From: Bacillota bacterium
GTDB lineage: Bacteria > Bacillota > Desulfotomaculia > Desulfotomaculales > VENG01
DNA: 64,000 nucleotides
Direction of reading: 5' to 3'
Assembly (NCBI GenBank): GCA_009711705.1
Contig: VENG01000013.1
Coordinates: 62,001-126,000, forward strand
The stretch's first letter is position 1. Each line of letters starts with the position of its first letter. The notes under the pieces are model-generated. The model worked only from the letters and a program-made list of their open reading frames with translations. It ran no database searches and had not been told where the DNA came from. Made by a program: the position numbers and the translations under genes. This document shows, piece by piece, positions 1 to 7,171 of the stretch.

Positions 1-50
1 TCTATTCCACCACCGCCGAAAAATCCTTGTGTGTTCGGAATTTCTCTCAT
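1..50 (-). CDS. Start of a VirB6/TrbL-like conjugation gene (partial)
   Basis: Only the first 16 codons lie in the window. The ATG overlaps the TAA of the virB4 gene (TAATG arrangement), so the two are translationally coupled. The visible peptide begins MREIPNTQGF and continues into a phenylalanine and glycine-rich stretch. In Gram-positive conjugative elements the gene after virB4 is usually the polytopic VirB6/TrbL-like channel protein, so this is the likely identity. That is inferred from gene order only; the body of the gene is off the window. Confidence 0.5.
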   Translation of the reverse strand, partial: MREIPNTQGFFGGGGI

Positions 51-1852
51 TACATTGCCACCTCTCTTTCTTCAGCCGGGCGAGTGTCTATTAACTCAAA
101 CTCAAAAGGAGCAGGGATAATCTGCATAGCTGTAGTTTTACTGCCTATCTTAAGAAGGCATTCACCAGGCCTGGCTTGTTGGATGAACTCTTTACACCCA
201 TCTGAAAGGCTGAACCTCTCAACAATATTGCTTACCTGTGCTTCGTTCTGTCTCATGATTACTTTTGTGAAACAGGAGTTTAATACTGCTTGGCCTTCAT
301 CACCGCTAAATTCTACTAGTGAGTGTGTGCCAATTACCAAACCGGCATTATGTTTACGGCCGCGTCTTCCGATTTCTTCAGCAAAAAGGGCTCCATCTTT
401 AAATTTCATCAGCCGCCAGAATTCATCTACAGTAATCTGTTTCTTGATGTGCCGGTTTTTCTGGGCAAATTTTTGCCATACCCAACCCATGATGACGAAC
501 ATGGCGTACACCCGGCTAAATTCGTCTTTAATTTCCTGGATGTTAAAGCAAACAGCGGGTGTATCGCTTATGTTTACAGATGACTGGCAATCAAAAAGAC
601 CCAGACTGCCGCCATGTAGAAATGGTTTAAATGTCTGAGCAAGTTCTTCCCCACCGGGCTTTTCGGCCAGTCTTTCTATTAGACTGGATAATGTGGGCAT
701 TTCTTTTTTAACTTTTCCTAGTTTCAAGACCCCATCAACCGTTCTACTGGTTTCGTATAAGGATTCGGGTTTGGATGTGATCCCTCTTTCCCTGTATTCT
801 TCCATTGTCGATTCTTCAATTAAAGCTAATTCCCGGTTGGTGAGTTTCTCACCACTAAGTCCGCCTTTCATGACACTAAGTAACTGACGTATTTCCATGA
901 CCTTGTCCGTAATTGGTACTCTTTTTGACCCGTCTTTATTTTCTTCTACCTCAATGTCCAGGGGGTTTATGCCGGTAGGCTCTCCACCTTTGATATTGAT
1001 GTTTACTCCACCCATGTTGTTTGTTACTTTCTCATATTCATTCTCAACGTCTATGAATACGTGCTTGACACCCAGAATGGAATTTCTTAAGGAAATGACC
1101 TTAATGCCTGTACTTTTGCCAGACCCGGCCTCTCCAATAACCAATATGTGAGGGTTAGGCATTTCTGGAGGGCCAAGGAACTGGTTAAAGAAAATAGGTG
1201 ACCCGGTATAATAATTAAACCCAAACAATTCTCCTGATGAATGACTTAATTCCGGTGAATTAATCGGCATACAAGCTGCTACATTGCCACAGTTAAGGTT
1301 TCTCCAAAAATCTTGAATTTTGAGGTTGGCCACGGGAAGGACTGATTTAAACCCGTCCAACTGTCTGAACATGCAGGAGTTTACCCTTGTAGCTGAACGA
1401 GCCAGAATGTCCAATAACACATTACATTTATTTTGTAATTCTTCATTATTAGTGGCATGGACAGTGATAAATATTTCGCCAAAAAAGACTTTATCACGGT
1501 TCGTCTGCACTGTAGTACGTAGTGATTCAAGGTTGTTTGCTGTTTCTACAAGACCTGGTAGGTTTAAAATGTAGCCGGATTTTTTGTCTTGTATCCACTG
1601 GGCCTGGACGGATGCTAGTTGTTTGGTAAGGGCGAGTATTACTTGCCGGTCAGGAACCGGGTTTATCTGAATGGAAAGGTCTATATCCCCCAGGCGAAAG
1701 ATATCATCAAGCCATCCGATATAAATGTCTCTGGGGTATAAAGAAACAACAAAGGTACGGGATAACCCGGTACCTATTTCTAATTCGTTATGTCCTTCTT
1801 CTAGACCATCAGTGGTAAATAAATCTTGTATACGGGGCACGTTTTTGAGCAT
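50..1852 (-). CDS. VirB4/TraE-type conjugal transfer ATPase
   Basis: Cytoplasmic ATPase that powers assembly and substrate movement in a type IV secretion system. Walker A (GEAGSGKST) sits near residue 240 and the Walker B-like segment with VDEFWRLM near residue 470; the RRGRKHN helix and QNEA motif typical of VirB4/TrsE follow. About 600 residues is the usual length. The ATG at 1852 has no ribosome binding site. The frame stays open upstream for about 24 more codons, a lysine-rich leader normal for this family, up to ATC/CTG codons at 1927/1924 that follow a strong GGGGGAG. The true start is therefore probably a non-AUG codon there, overlapping the preceding gene. It lies within a minus-strand transfer operon of an ICE. 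Confidence 0.9.
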   Translation of the reverse strand: MLKNVPRIQDLFTTDGLEEGHNELEIGTGLSRTFVVSLYPRDIYIGWLDDIFRLGDIDLSIQINPVPDRQVILALTKQLASVQAQWIQDKKSGYILNLPGLVETANNLESLRTTVQTNRDKVFFGEIFITVHATNNEELQNKCNVLLDILARSATRVNSCMFRQLDGFKSVLPVANLKIQDFWRNLNCGNVAACMPINSPELSHSSGELFGFNYYTGSPIFFNQFLGPPEMPNPHILVIGEAGSGKSTGIKVISLRNSILGVKHVFIDVENEYEKVTNNMGGVNINIKGGEPTGINPLDIEVEENKDGSKRVPITDKVMEIRQLLSVMKGGLSGEKLTNRELALIEESTMEEYRERGITSKPESLYETSRTVDGVLKLGKVKKEMPTLSSLIERLAEKPGGEELAQTFKPFLHGGSLGLFDCQSSVNISDTPAVCFNIQEIKDEFSRVYAMFVIMGWVWQKFAQKNRHIKKQITVDEFWRLMKFKDGALFAEEIGRRGRKHNAGLVIGTHSLVEFSGDEGQAVLNSCFTKVIMRQNEAQVSNIVERFSLSDGCKEFIQQARPGECLLKIGSKTTAMQIIPAPFEFELIDTRPAEEREVAM

Positions 1853-1913
1853 TTTGTCTAAGAGATTATCAATATTTTCTTCGGATGATTTTTCTTTTTT
1901 ACGTTGTTCCCTT

Positions 1914-2672
1914 TTACGCCACAGGATTTTCTACTCCCCCTTTTATAAAGTCCAGAGTGCCGGCCCCAACGGCCTCCGATGGTTTAAATATATATCCCCG
2001 GTTGTTACATTGATATAAAAGGTCCAGGATTGCATCCGTTTTTAAAACTTCTGCAGTTGTCTTGGCTTTACGTAATCCATCTATTATGGCACTGGCCTGG
2101 CGGTTCAGTTCGCCTCTTGCACGCTCAAAGCCTTCTGACGTGTCATATGAGATAATTATATAGTTACTTCTAATATGCATTGACCTGTCCAGTGTCATGG
2201 CGTCCATATATTCCATCATTTTTAGCGCGTATTCTTTTAATGAGTCAGGAATGTCGTTCTGGTAACTTTCCTGTATTTCTTGTATGGCTGAGGACGTTTC
2301 AATCATTTTTGTTGTCGTGAATACTTGAACCGGGAAATTAATGGACATAGCCGTTGAAAATAAAGCATTCTCAATTGCTTCTTGTTCAGGCTCTGACATT
2401 AAAAAGAAATCAACAGAGTGAACTCTTAAAATTACCCGGTACCGGTTATTAGTTAGAGATATAACCCCATCCTGGATATCCTCAACTTCCCATACATCTT
2501 TCAAGGATGTACTGGTTTTCTTTTTTGATATTTTAGTCCTTATTTTCTTGCCTTGTTTTTTCTGCTGTGATCCCTGATTTTCAATTTTTCGGATAATGAT
2601 TGGTGTCGTAACAGCAACTAATATAGCCAGCAGGACAAATATCATTGAAATAAATGTGGATGTGTTAATCAA
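1914..2672 (-). CDS. TraC-like membrane protein, N-terminal partner of VirB4
   Basis: A 252-residue protein with one N-terminal membrane segment (about residues 5-26), a basic linker, then a soluble domain starting WEVEDIQDGV. That domain resembles the N-terminal TraC-like region that some VirB4 proteins carry fused in front of the ATPase. Here it is a separate gene directly before virB4, so the pair probably forms one functional unit at the inner face of the membrane. It overlaps the upstream PrgI-like gene by 4 bases and runs into the non-AUG start region of virB4. Assignment rests on position and the shape of the domain, not on a catalytic motif. Confidence 0.6.
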   Translation of the reverse strand: MINTSTFISMIFVLLAILVAVTTPIIIRKIENQGSQQKKQGKKIRTKISKKKTSTSLKDVWEVEDIQDGVISLTNNRYRVILRVHSVDFFLMSEPEQEAIENALFSTAMSINFPVQVFTTTKMIETSSAIQEIQESYQNDIPDSLKEYALKMMEYMDAMTLDRSMHIRSNYIIISYDTSEGFERARGELNRQASAIIDGLRKAKTTAEVLKTDAILDLLYQCNNRGYIFKPSEAVGAGTLDFIKGGVENPVA

Positions 2673-2959
2673 TCATCTCCCCTTAAAACGTACTTTTTCT
2701 TCCTTAGATAATACTTGAATGCGAAATACAGTAATTTATCAGTATTGGTCTCTGATATTTTTCCAAATGCTAATGCCAGCCCAATGGACGCAAACATAAG
2801 CGACAGAGGTATTCGCAGCATTATGTGAATTGGAATGAAAAAGCATATAATGCCTAGTATAGCTGCAACTAACAGATAAACTACTTGGCGAACTGAAATA
2901 ATGCCACCAAATATTTTTTCTTCGTCCAGGGTGTCTAGTATAACCGGGTAGAACCGCAT
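2669..2959 (-). CDS. PrgI/VirB3-like membrane protein of the type IV secretion system
   Basis: A 96-residue protein with two close membrane segments (about residues 25-45 and 48-68), flanked by a short N-terminal cytoplasmic stretch and a basic C-terminus. This is the layout of PrgI/VirB3 proteins, small inner-membrane parts encoded just before VirB4 in Gram-positive conjugation modules. Its ATG abuts the stop of the upstream pilin-like gene and its stop overlaps the next start, so it is tightly coupled on both sides. No catalytic motif is expected. Confidence 0.7.
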   Translation of the reverse strand: MRFYPVILDTLDEEKIFGGIISVRQVVYLLVAAILGIICFFIPIHIMLRIPLSLMFASIGLALAFGKISETNTDKLLYFAFKYYLRKKKYVLRGDD

Positions 2960-3306
2960 TACTGAAGTTTCTCCCCAATGCCAAGTAATGCACCGGCGAT
3001 AAACATTGCGGCCCCTAAAATTATCCCCCCACCTGCTACATAACCAAGGGCACCCATGGCTGAAGCTTTTTTATCTGGTTTAAAAGCGCTGGTCATCATC
3101 ATAATAGCGACAGCAACAACAGATAGAAACAACAGGCCCCCACCAATGGGCATACCTACTTGTTGTACCACTTCTACAATTTTGGTGCCCAGCGAGCCTC
3201 CGTCAGTTACGTCTATGCCGCCGTAATTGGCTGCGTTGGCTGACTTTGCGGTCAGAAAAAACAACGATAGGGTGGGGCTGATTTTAAAACAAATCTTTTT
3301 GAGCAT
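2959..3306 (-). CDS. Small VirB2/TrbC-like (pilin-type) membrane protein
   Basis: A 115-residue protein with a probable signal peptide ending near SANAA (residues 20-26) and two membrane segments around residues 52-72 and 85-108. The second is rich in glycine and alanine. This matches VirB2/TrbC-type subunits of conjugation machines. A ribosome binding site (GGAGG) lies just before the ATG. It sits in the middle of the transfer operon, between a similar 114-residue protein and the PrgI-like gene. Confidence 0.65.
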   Translation of the reverse strand: MLKKICFKISPTLSLFFLTAKSANAANYGGIDVTDGGSLGTKIVEVVQQVGMPIGGGLLFLSVVAVAIMMMTSAFKPDKKASAMGALGYVAGGGIILGAAMFIAGALLGIGEKLQ

Positions 3307-3322
3307 TGTTTAAAAAACCTCC

Positions 3323-3667
3323 TCAGTAATTCAGCAGTTTAGAAGCAATTATGGGTGCTGTAATGAGAATTGTAAGGCTAAATATAAGATAGAATAAAAG
3401 GCGTAGCATGTACGTGCGCATAAACCGGAAAAACGACAACGCAAAAACAACCAAAAGCCCTATGATAATAAATTTGATATTCCCCAAGATATAGTCCATG
3501 AGTTGACCATATAATCCTTGTATTTCACCAGTTGATTTTTCAATCACTTCGGATACATGATCCGATTGAATAGGATTAACGGGACTTTCTGTTGCGTAGG
3601 ATGTCGAAGTAATTACAAGCATACACAATGCAAGGATTAATACACGAGTGATAAACTGTTTTTTCAT
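3323..3667 (-). CDS. Secreted/membrane small protein, first gene of the transfer operon
   Basis: A 114-residue protein with an N-terminal signal peptide (cleavage probably after TSYA, about residue 25), a short extracellular part and two hydrophobic segments at about residues 64-82 and 88-108. The layout is like the following VirB2-like gene, so it may be a second pilin-type or channel subunit. The family was not recognised. It is the first gene of the visible minus-strand transfer operon, with a hairpin and T-run lying about 50-80 bases upstream on the same strand. Confidence 0.55.
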   Translation of the reverse strand: MKKQFITRVLILALCMLVITSTSYATESPVNPIQSDHVSEVIEKSTGEIQGLYGQLMDYILGNIKFIIIGLLVVFALSFFRFMRTYMLRLLFYLIFSLTILITAPIIASKLLNY

Positions 3668-3719
3668 ACACTGTTTAAAATATCCCCCTTTCTAAATGAT
3701 TGGTGTTTACGCCCCTAAA

Positions 3720-3746
3720 CAAAAAAACCGCCAAACGACGGTTAAA
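3720..3746 (-). terminator. Hairpin plus T-run upstream of the transfer operon
   Basis: Read on the minus strand, AACCGTC pairs with GGCGGTT around a GTTT loop and is followed by TTTTTGTTT. It lies between upstream minus-strand genes and the first transfer gene. It could be the terminator of the upstream unit or an attenuator in the leader of the transfer operon. Confidence 0.6.
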
Positions 3747-3820
3747 AGTCCCTTCCTATCTCTTCTTGGGAAAGTAATTCGCGAGTGTGATGGTATTATA
3801 TCCTGTATTTATTTACTTTA

Positions 3821-3860
3821 GTAATGAGCCTTAATTACTGCCTGAACATCCGCGTTATTA
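3821..3860 (-). repeat. 40-bp imperfect direct repeat, copy A (partner at 5375-5414)
   Basis: This stretch and 5375-5414 share roughly three quarters of their bases over 40 positions. Both, read on the minus strand, encode the same peptide core: DVQAVIKAHY here and DVQALIKAHY at the partner. Here a TAA follows immediately after the tyrosine. It looks like a duplicated scrap of the N-terminal coding end of the neighbouring AAA+ ATPase. Confidence 0.55.
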
Positions 3861-3986
3861 AACTTTATGAAAGACGATAACTTTTTTCTTTTGCATTTTA
3901 ATCTCGGATCTCTGGTAAAGATCGCTCTTTAACTGGTGATATGATTCGTCTTTACTGACTAAATAAAAATCAGCATAATCAGATGA
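3858..3986 (-). pseudogene. Remnant coding stretch without a start codon
   Basis: An open stretch of 42 codons, protein-like in composition, that ends at a TAA at 3858 and begins directly after another TAA. It contains DYADFYLVSKDESYHQ and a lysine-rich end. There is no ATG, GTG or TTG at a sensible distance from a ribosome binding site, so this is probably the tail of a lost gene. Family not recognised. The rest of 3668-4058 shows no intact gene. Confidence 0.3.
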
Positions 3987-4058
3987 TTACCGTTTTACTC
4001 TAGCTTTATTAAGGTTCCTGCCGGCTGTTCGGTCAACTAGTTCTTTTTATTAATGCCG

Positions 4059-4397
4059 CTAATCAATAAATAACAGTTCACTCTTTAGCTCTAACCCATA
4101 TGCATGTCCTTCCCAGGCTGCGTGAAACATTTCTTCTAGCAAATATCTTAATTTGTATTTTTTTTTATCATCAATATAAAGAACAAATTCTAAAAGTGCT
4201 TGATATATATCAACAATAGGATATTCAACACCTTTTATCATGCCCTTCGATTTATAAAAGTCTATTAACTGTTCCTTGTAAGGCTCAAATGCTTTTTTTA
4301 TAAAATCCCAATTTTTCTTCGATATCCTATTGAACAATAAACGAAACAAATAAATTCCAATAATCCAAGTCAATAAAGATATAACAATCCAGAGCAT
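4059..4397 (-). CDS. Hypothetical single-pass membrane protein
   Basis: A 112-residue protein with one N-terminal hydrophobic segment (about residues 2-22) and a charged cytoplasmic part rich in lysine and aromatic residues (FEPYKEQLIDFYKSK). An AT-rich accessory gene preceded by GGGGGG at a suitable distance. No known domain recognised. It lies between the ICE transfer operon and the AAA+ ATPase gene on the same strand. Function unknown. Confidence 0.5.
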   Translation of the reverse strand: MLWIVISLLTWIIGIYLFRLLFNRISKKNWDFIKKAFEPYKEQLIDFYKSKGMIKGVEYPIVDIYQALLEFVLYIDDKKKYKLRYLLEEMFHAAWEGHAYGLELKSELLFID

Positions 4398-4479
4398 TTA
4401 CAATCCCCCCTGGCAAAAATCCTCCCAAGTAGTTTGCTTTACTTGGCAACCAAAAAATTCAATACGTCCCTTTCGTCTA

Positions 4480-5193
4480 TCATAATGTAGCCACCGACAT
4501 AAAATCACTATTTTTCTTAAGAATCACCCGTTTGGCTTCCTGATGGATTCTTGTTCTTATTTCAGCCCCACTTAACCCGCCAGTCTCCTTGAGCCACTCA
4601 TCCAGATCAATTGAAACAGGCAACCCCCTTGAATAATACTCAATTAATCTCCGGCGTTCATCTTCTCCTGGAAGCTCCATGTTTACAACCACAAATCTCC
4701 TGGGAATAGCCGTATCAAGAAGGTGACCATGGTTTGTGGCCGCCACAAAAAAAGATTCCGGCGAGAACATGTCAATGTTTTGAAGGATGTTAATGACTAC
4801 CCGGGACATCTCGCCCACTTCTTGCCCATCACCGCCTCTGTCTTTTCCCGCTGCGTCAAATTCGTCCAGCAAAAGAACTGCCGGCTTTGCACTTACCGTC
4901 TCAAAAACCTTACGTATATTGCTACCGGTACTCCCAAGGTAAGAGCTTATTAGGCTGTCCCACCTCACAAAAACTAAATCCATTTCTAATTCTCCGGCTA
5001 TGGCCATGGCTGTCCATGTCTTACCAACACCAGGCGGTCCACTTAGCAATATCTTATTTAAGGACTCAAGACCATAATTATTGAGAATATCCTTGTTTTT
5101 ACACTCATTGATTACTTCGATAATAGATGTCTTGATTTCCTGAGAGGCTATCACATCTAATAAGGTAATATCGGACCGGCGTACTTCAACCAT
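4480..5193 (-). CDS. AAA+ ATPase (spastin/katanin-like core), N-terminus broken
   Basis: The intact part is a complete AAA+ module: Walker A GPPGVGKTW near residue 52, Walker B VLLLDEFDAAG near 106, sensor AATNHG near 152 and the arginine pair of PRR near 165. This class of ATPase normally carries about 75 more N-terminal residues with helical DxxALIKAHY-type repeats. Such a sequence is present upstream to about 5416 but in a different frame, so the gene has lost its normal start by a one-base indel near 5340-5360. The ATG at 5193 lacks a clear ribosome binding site. Related ATPases occur beside proteases; a stand-alone M41 protease lies divergently 0.7 kb away. Whether the core is still expressed is uncertain. 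Confidence 0.75.
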   Translation of the reverse strand: MVEVRRSDITLLDVIASQEIKTSIIEVINECKNKDILNNYGLESLNKILLSGPPGVGKTWTAMAIAGELEMDLVFVRWDSLISSYLGSTGSNIRKVFETVSAKPAVLLLDEFDAAGKDRGGDGQEVGEMSRVVINILQNIDMFSPESFFVAATNHGHLLDTAIPRRFVVVNMELPGEDERRRLIEYYSRGLPVSIDLDEWLKETGGLSGAEIRTRIHQEAKRVILKKNSDFMSVATL

Positions 5194-5416
5194 GTGTTGG
5201 TTTGAATTATTTAGAGTTGACAGTTCGTGCAGCGGCTTGACGGTATATCCGTTGCGTTTTTTACCTGAATGATTATTAAACGTTGCCCTAATCCTGTCGG
5301 CCGATGTTCTTTTTCCGGCGCTTTCTTCGGATTTTATAATTCTGTCAACAACATTGGAATTCGTCTTCCGATTCGTAATGAGCTTTGATTAATGCCTGAA
5401 CATCCGTGTTCTTAAT
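5194..5416 (-). pseudogene. Frameshifted N-terminal part of the AAA+ ATPase
   Basis: From an ATT at 5416, behind GGTGAG, a 23-codon frame encodes KNTDVQALIKAHYESEDEF and stops at a TGA at 5345. The neighbouring frame then carries VVDRIIKSEESAGKRTSADR and runs without a stop into the ATPase ATG at 5193. Joined, the two read as one continuous N-terminal domain. The same DVQA(L/V)IKAHY core recurs at 3821-3860. Confidence 0.55.
5375..5414 (-). repeat. 40-bp imperfect direct repeat, copy B (partner at 3821-3860)
   Basis: Second copy of the coding-derived repeat, here in its probable native place at the N-terminus of the AAA+ ATPase. See the partner for the shared peptide. Confidence 0.55.
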
Positions 5417-5460
5417 TGCCTCTCACCATCCTTAGTATTCTTACCAACCAAGCCAGTAAA

Positions 5461-5532
5461 TTATGGGCCAAGCCATGGCAACCAAATTACGGCCAGCGCC
5501 AGAAAAATGATGCTTACAAAAAATCGTAACAT
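5461..5532 (-). CDS. 23-residue hydrophobic membrane peptide
   Basis: A very short gene with an ATG preceded by a strong AAAGGGGTGG at 5 bases. The peptide starts MLRFFVSIIF, is almost all hydrophobic with tryptophans (VIWLPWLGP at the end) and would span the membrane once. The good ribosome binding site and the shape of the peptide argue for expression. It could be a small membrane regulator or a toxin-like peptide; no family assigned. Confidence 0.45.
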   Translation of the reverse strand: MLRFFVSIIFLALAVIWLPWLGP

Positions 5533-5669
5533 TATTGCCACCCCTTTTAACATAACCGTAAACTGGCGTATACCTTTTGTAACCCATTAATAATCCCACC
5601 TATTTCGTGATATCTTTGGAATGTTCACTAAAACAACCTTAGTCGAACTTTTTGATAAATTTGACCGGT

Positions 5670-5676
5670 TTCGACA
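5670..5676 (-). promoter_or_regulatory. Candidate Spo0A box (TGTCGAA)
   Basis: The minus strand reads AAAAATGTCGAAACC, matching the core TGTCGAA of the Spo0A binding site. It lies about 200 bases before the M41 protease gene and near the stop of a 52-residue peptide gene. A seven-base match alone is weak evidence. Confidence 0.25.
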
Positions 5677-5688
5677 TTTTTCTGTAAT

Positions 5689-5847
5689 TTAATATTGTAA
5701 AATGTCTTTATACGTTGACCCAGGTCCAGGAAATGTTGTTAAAATGCCATCATTGTCGCCAAGGAGATTTGGAAAATAGTATGCAGTGAGTAAGCCCAAA
5801 ACAAGACAAATTGCAAAAGATAATATGATAATCGATTTATTTTTAAT
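5689..5847 (-). CDS. 52-residue membrane-anchored peptide with an AUU start
   Basis: An open frame of 52 codons directly behind a perfect GGGAGG (7-base spacing), but the codon in start position is ATT, not ATG. The peptide has one membrane segment (residues 5-24, IIILSFAICLVLGLLTA) and a short polar tail with GPGSTYKD. It runs divergently from the M41 protease gene; only 29 bases separate the two starts, with the two ribosome binding sites back to back. Either it is a real AUU-started gene or the start has been mutated from ATG. Family unknown. Confidence 0.4.
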   Translation of the reverse strand: MKNKSIIILSFAICLVLGLLTAYYFPNLLGDNDGILTTFPGPGSTYKDILQY

Positions 5848-5867
5848 TTTTATTCCTCCCGAAAGGA

Positions 5868-6734
5868 TTGTTAATCATGAAAATTAATTTCAGACAAGTT
5901 AATCAAAAACACTTAAAAACACTGGATCTGTACATAATCACTCTTGTCATGTCCTCTATTATATTATTGGGATTATATGAATTGATAGCAGCATACACAC
6001 TAAACATAGTACAATTAAAATCACTTCATATAATTTCTTTTATATTATTAGCTTTTGCATTGATACGTTTGCTATTCTTGAGGAGTTCAGGCAAGCCAAT
6101 CAAATTTAATTTAATAGTTTTTATAGTTAATTTTTATTTACTTATTTTTTTATTGCCAAGCACCTACTTATCCGGTTTTTTACACCCTAAGATTAATAAC
6201 GAAAAAATAGACATTGCCGCAATACATGAAGCCGGTCACGCTATTGTGGCGGAGAAAATTGCCCCGGGCTCTGTATCAGAGGCAAAAATTATACATGGTA
6301 TTCAATTAAGGGTAATGAATCAATTTGACATTCAAACTCTAGCATACATAAGGCACGACTTGAAACTGACATCAATCCCCCCTCTAGAAAAAATAAAGGA
6401 TGAGATTTGTATTAAGTATGGTGGGTTAGCTGCAACTAAAATATTTTTTCCCGCACAAGAATACTCAGGTGCTAGTTCTGACATTGAAAAAATTAATGAA
6501 TTTGCTAAAGCTGTAATAAATAATGGCATATCATCTGCCGGGCCTTATAATTATGATATGTTGAGCAATGATGAACAACCAAAAGTTGTTAAAAATCTGG
6601 TTGCACCTGAATATGAACGAGCGAAGCAAATAATAGAAAATAATAAATTGGTAATTAAAAGACTTGCTCAAGAACTAATTGACAATAAAAATCTTACAGG
6701 AGATCAAGTAAGAAGCATTATTAAAGAAAAATAA
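5868..6734 (+). CDS. Membrane M41 (FtsH-type) zinc protease without an ATPase domain
   Basis: Three to four membrane segments (about residues 18-105) are followed by an FtsH-like peptidase domain: zinc motif HEAGH at residues 120-124, the GGLAATKIFF helix, and the third zinc ligand in GASSD (Asp 205). The helical C-terminus with YERAKQIIENNK matches the end of FtsH. The AAA+ module that feeds substrates in FtsH is absent; instead the membrane part joins the protease directly. The probable start is ATG 5877 behind GAAAGGA, rather than the TTG at 5868. All zinc ligands are intact, so activity is plausible. It lies divergent from a AAA+ ATPase lacking a protease. AT-rich, and clearly accessory DNA of the ICE. 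Confidence 0.75.
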   Translation: MLIMKINFRQVNQKHLKTLDLYIITLVMSSIILLGLYELIAAYTLNIVQLKSLHIISFILLAFALIRLLFLRSSGKPIKFNLIVFIVNFYLLIFLLPSTYLSGFLHPKINNEKIDIAAIHEAGHAIVAEKIAPGSVSEAKIIHGIQLRVMNQFDIQTLAYIRHDLKLTSIPPLEKIKDEICIKYGGLAATKIFFPAQEYSGASSDIEKINEFAKAVINNGISSAGPYNYDMLSNDEQPKVVKNLVAPEYERAKQIIENNKLVIKRLAQELIDNKNLTGDQVRSIIKEK

Positions 6735-6750
6735 TCGCCTTAATTTTGGC

Positions 6751-6820
6751 AAAGAGGGATACAGTTTTGGAACGATGAATCACACCTAAAATGTTTATTT
6801 ATTTTTTTGATGATCTTGGG
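6751..6820 (+). repeat. Decayed copy of the start region of the Mrr nuclease gene
   Basis: About 65 bases here (AAGAGGGATAC, then TTGGAA, then AAAATGTTT) line up with 7156-7225, the ribosome binding site and first codons of the membrane nuclease gene. The reading frame is not kept, so this is a dead duplicate or the scar of a deletion. Confidence 0.45.
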
Positions 6821-6905
6821 TTTAGATGACAAATAACTCAAGCTTAAATTAGTTAACAGTTTTACTTGCTAATTTCAAAAAGAATCTCGTCACAGCATCA
6901 AGTGA

Positions 6906-7115
6906 CTAACTAAATCCAAAAAGGAATACTATAAATGCAATCAGCAACCCTACACTTAAGCCTCTTGCAAATCCCTCATCAAAGGAAAACCAATTAACGC
7001 CTGCAACTGCGCCTAAATAAAATAAATCACTGTGGGCAGTCAAAAAAGTGCCGATGCCATAAAGGACAATTAGTGCAAGAATAGTAATACCTTATTTTGT
7101 CAATTTAGTTTTCAT
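6906..7115 (-). pseudogene. Small two-helix membrane protein gene with an early TAA
   Basis: From ATG 7115 (GGGGTGATTCT in front) the frame reads MKTKLTK, then TAA, then continues open for 61 codons. The continuation has two hydrophobic segments (GITILALIVLYGIGTFL and LSVGLLIAFIVFLFGFS) around a polar loop. The composition shows a genuine small membrane protein interrupted by one nonsense codon. Re-initiation downstream is not supported by a ribosome binding site. Confidence 0.5.
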
Positions 7116-7171
7116 AGAATCACCCCATCAAAAATTAACTGATACTTTCCGTATAAAGGAGGGATACGATC

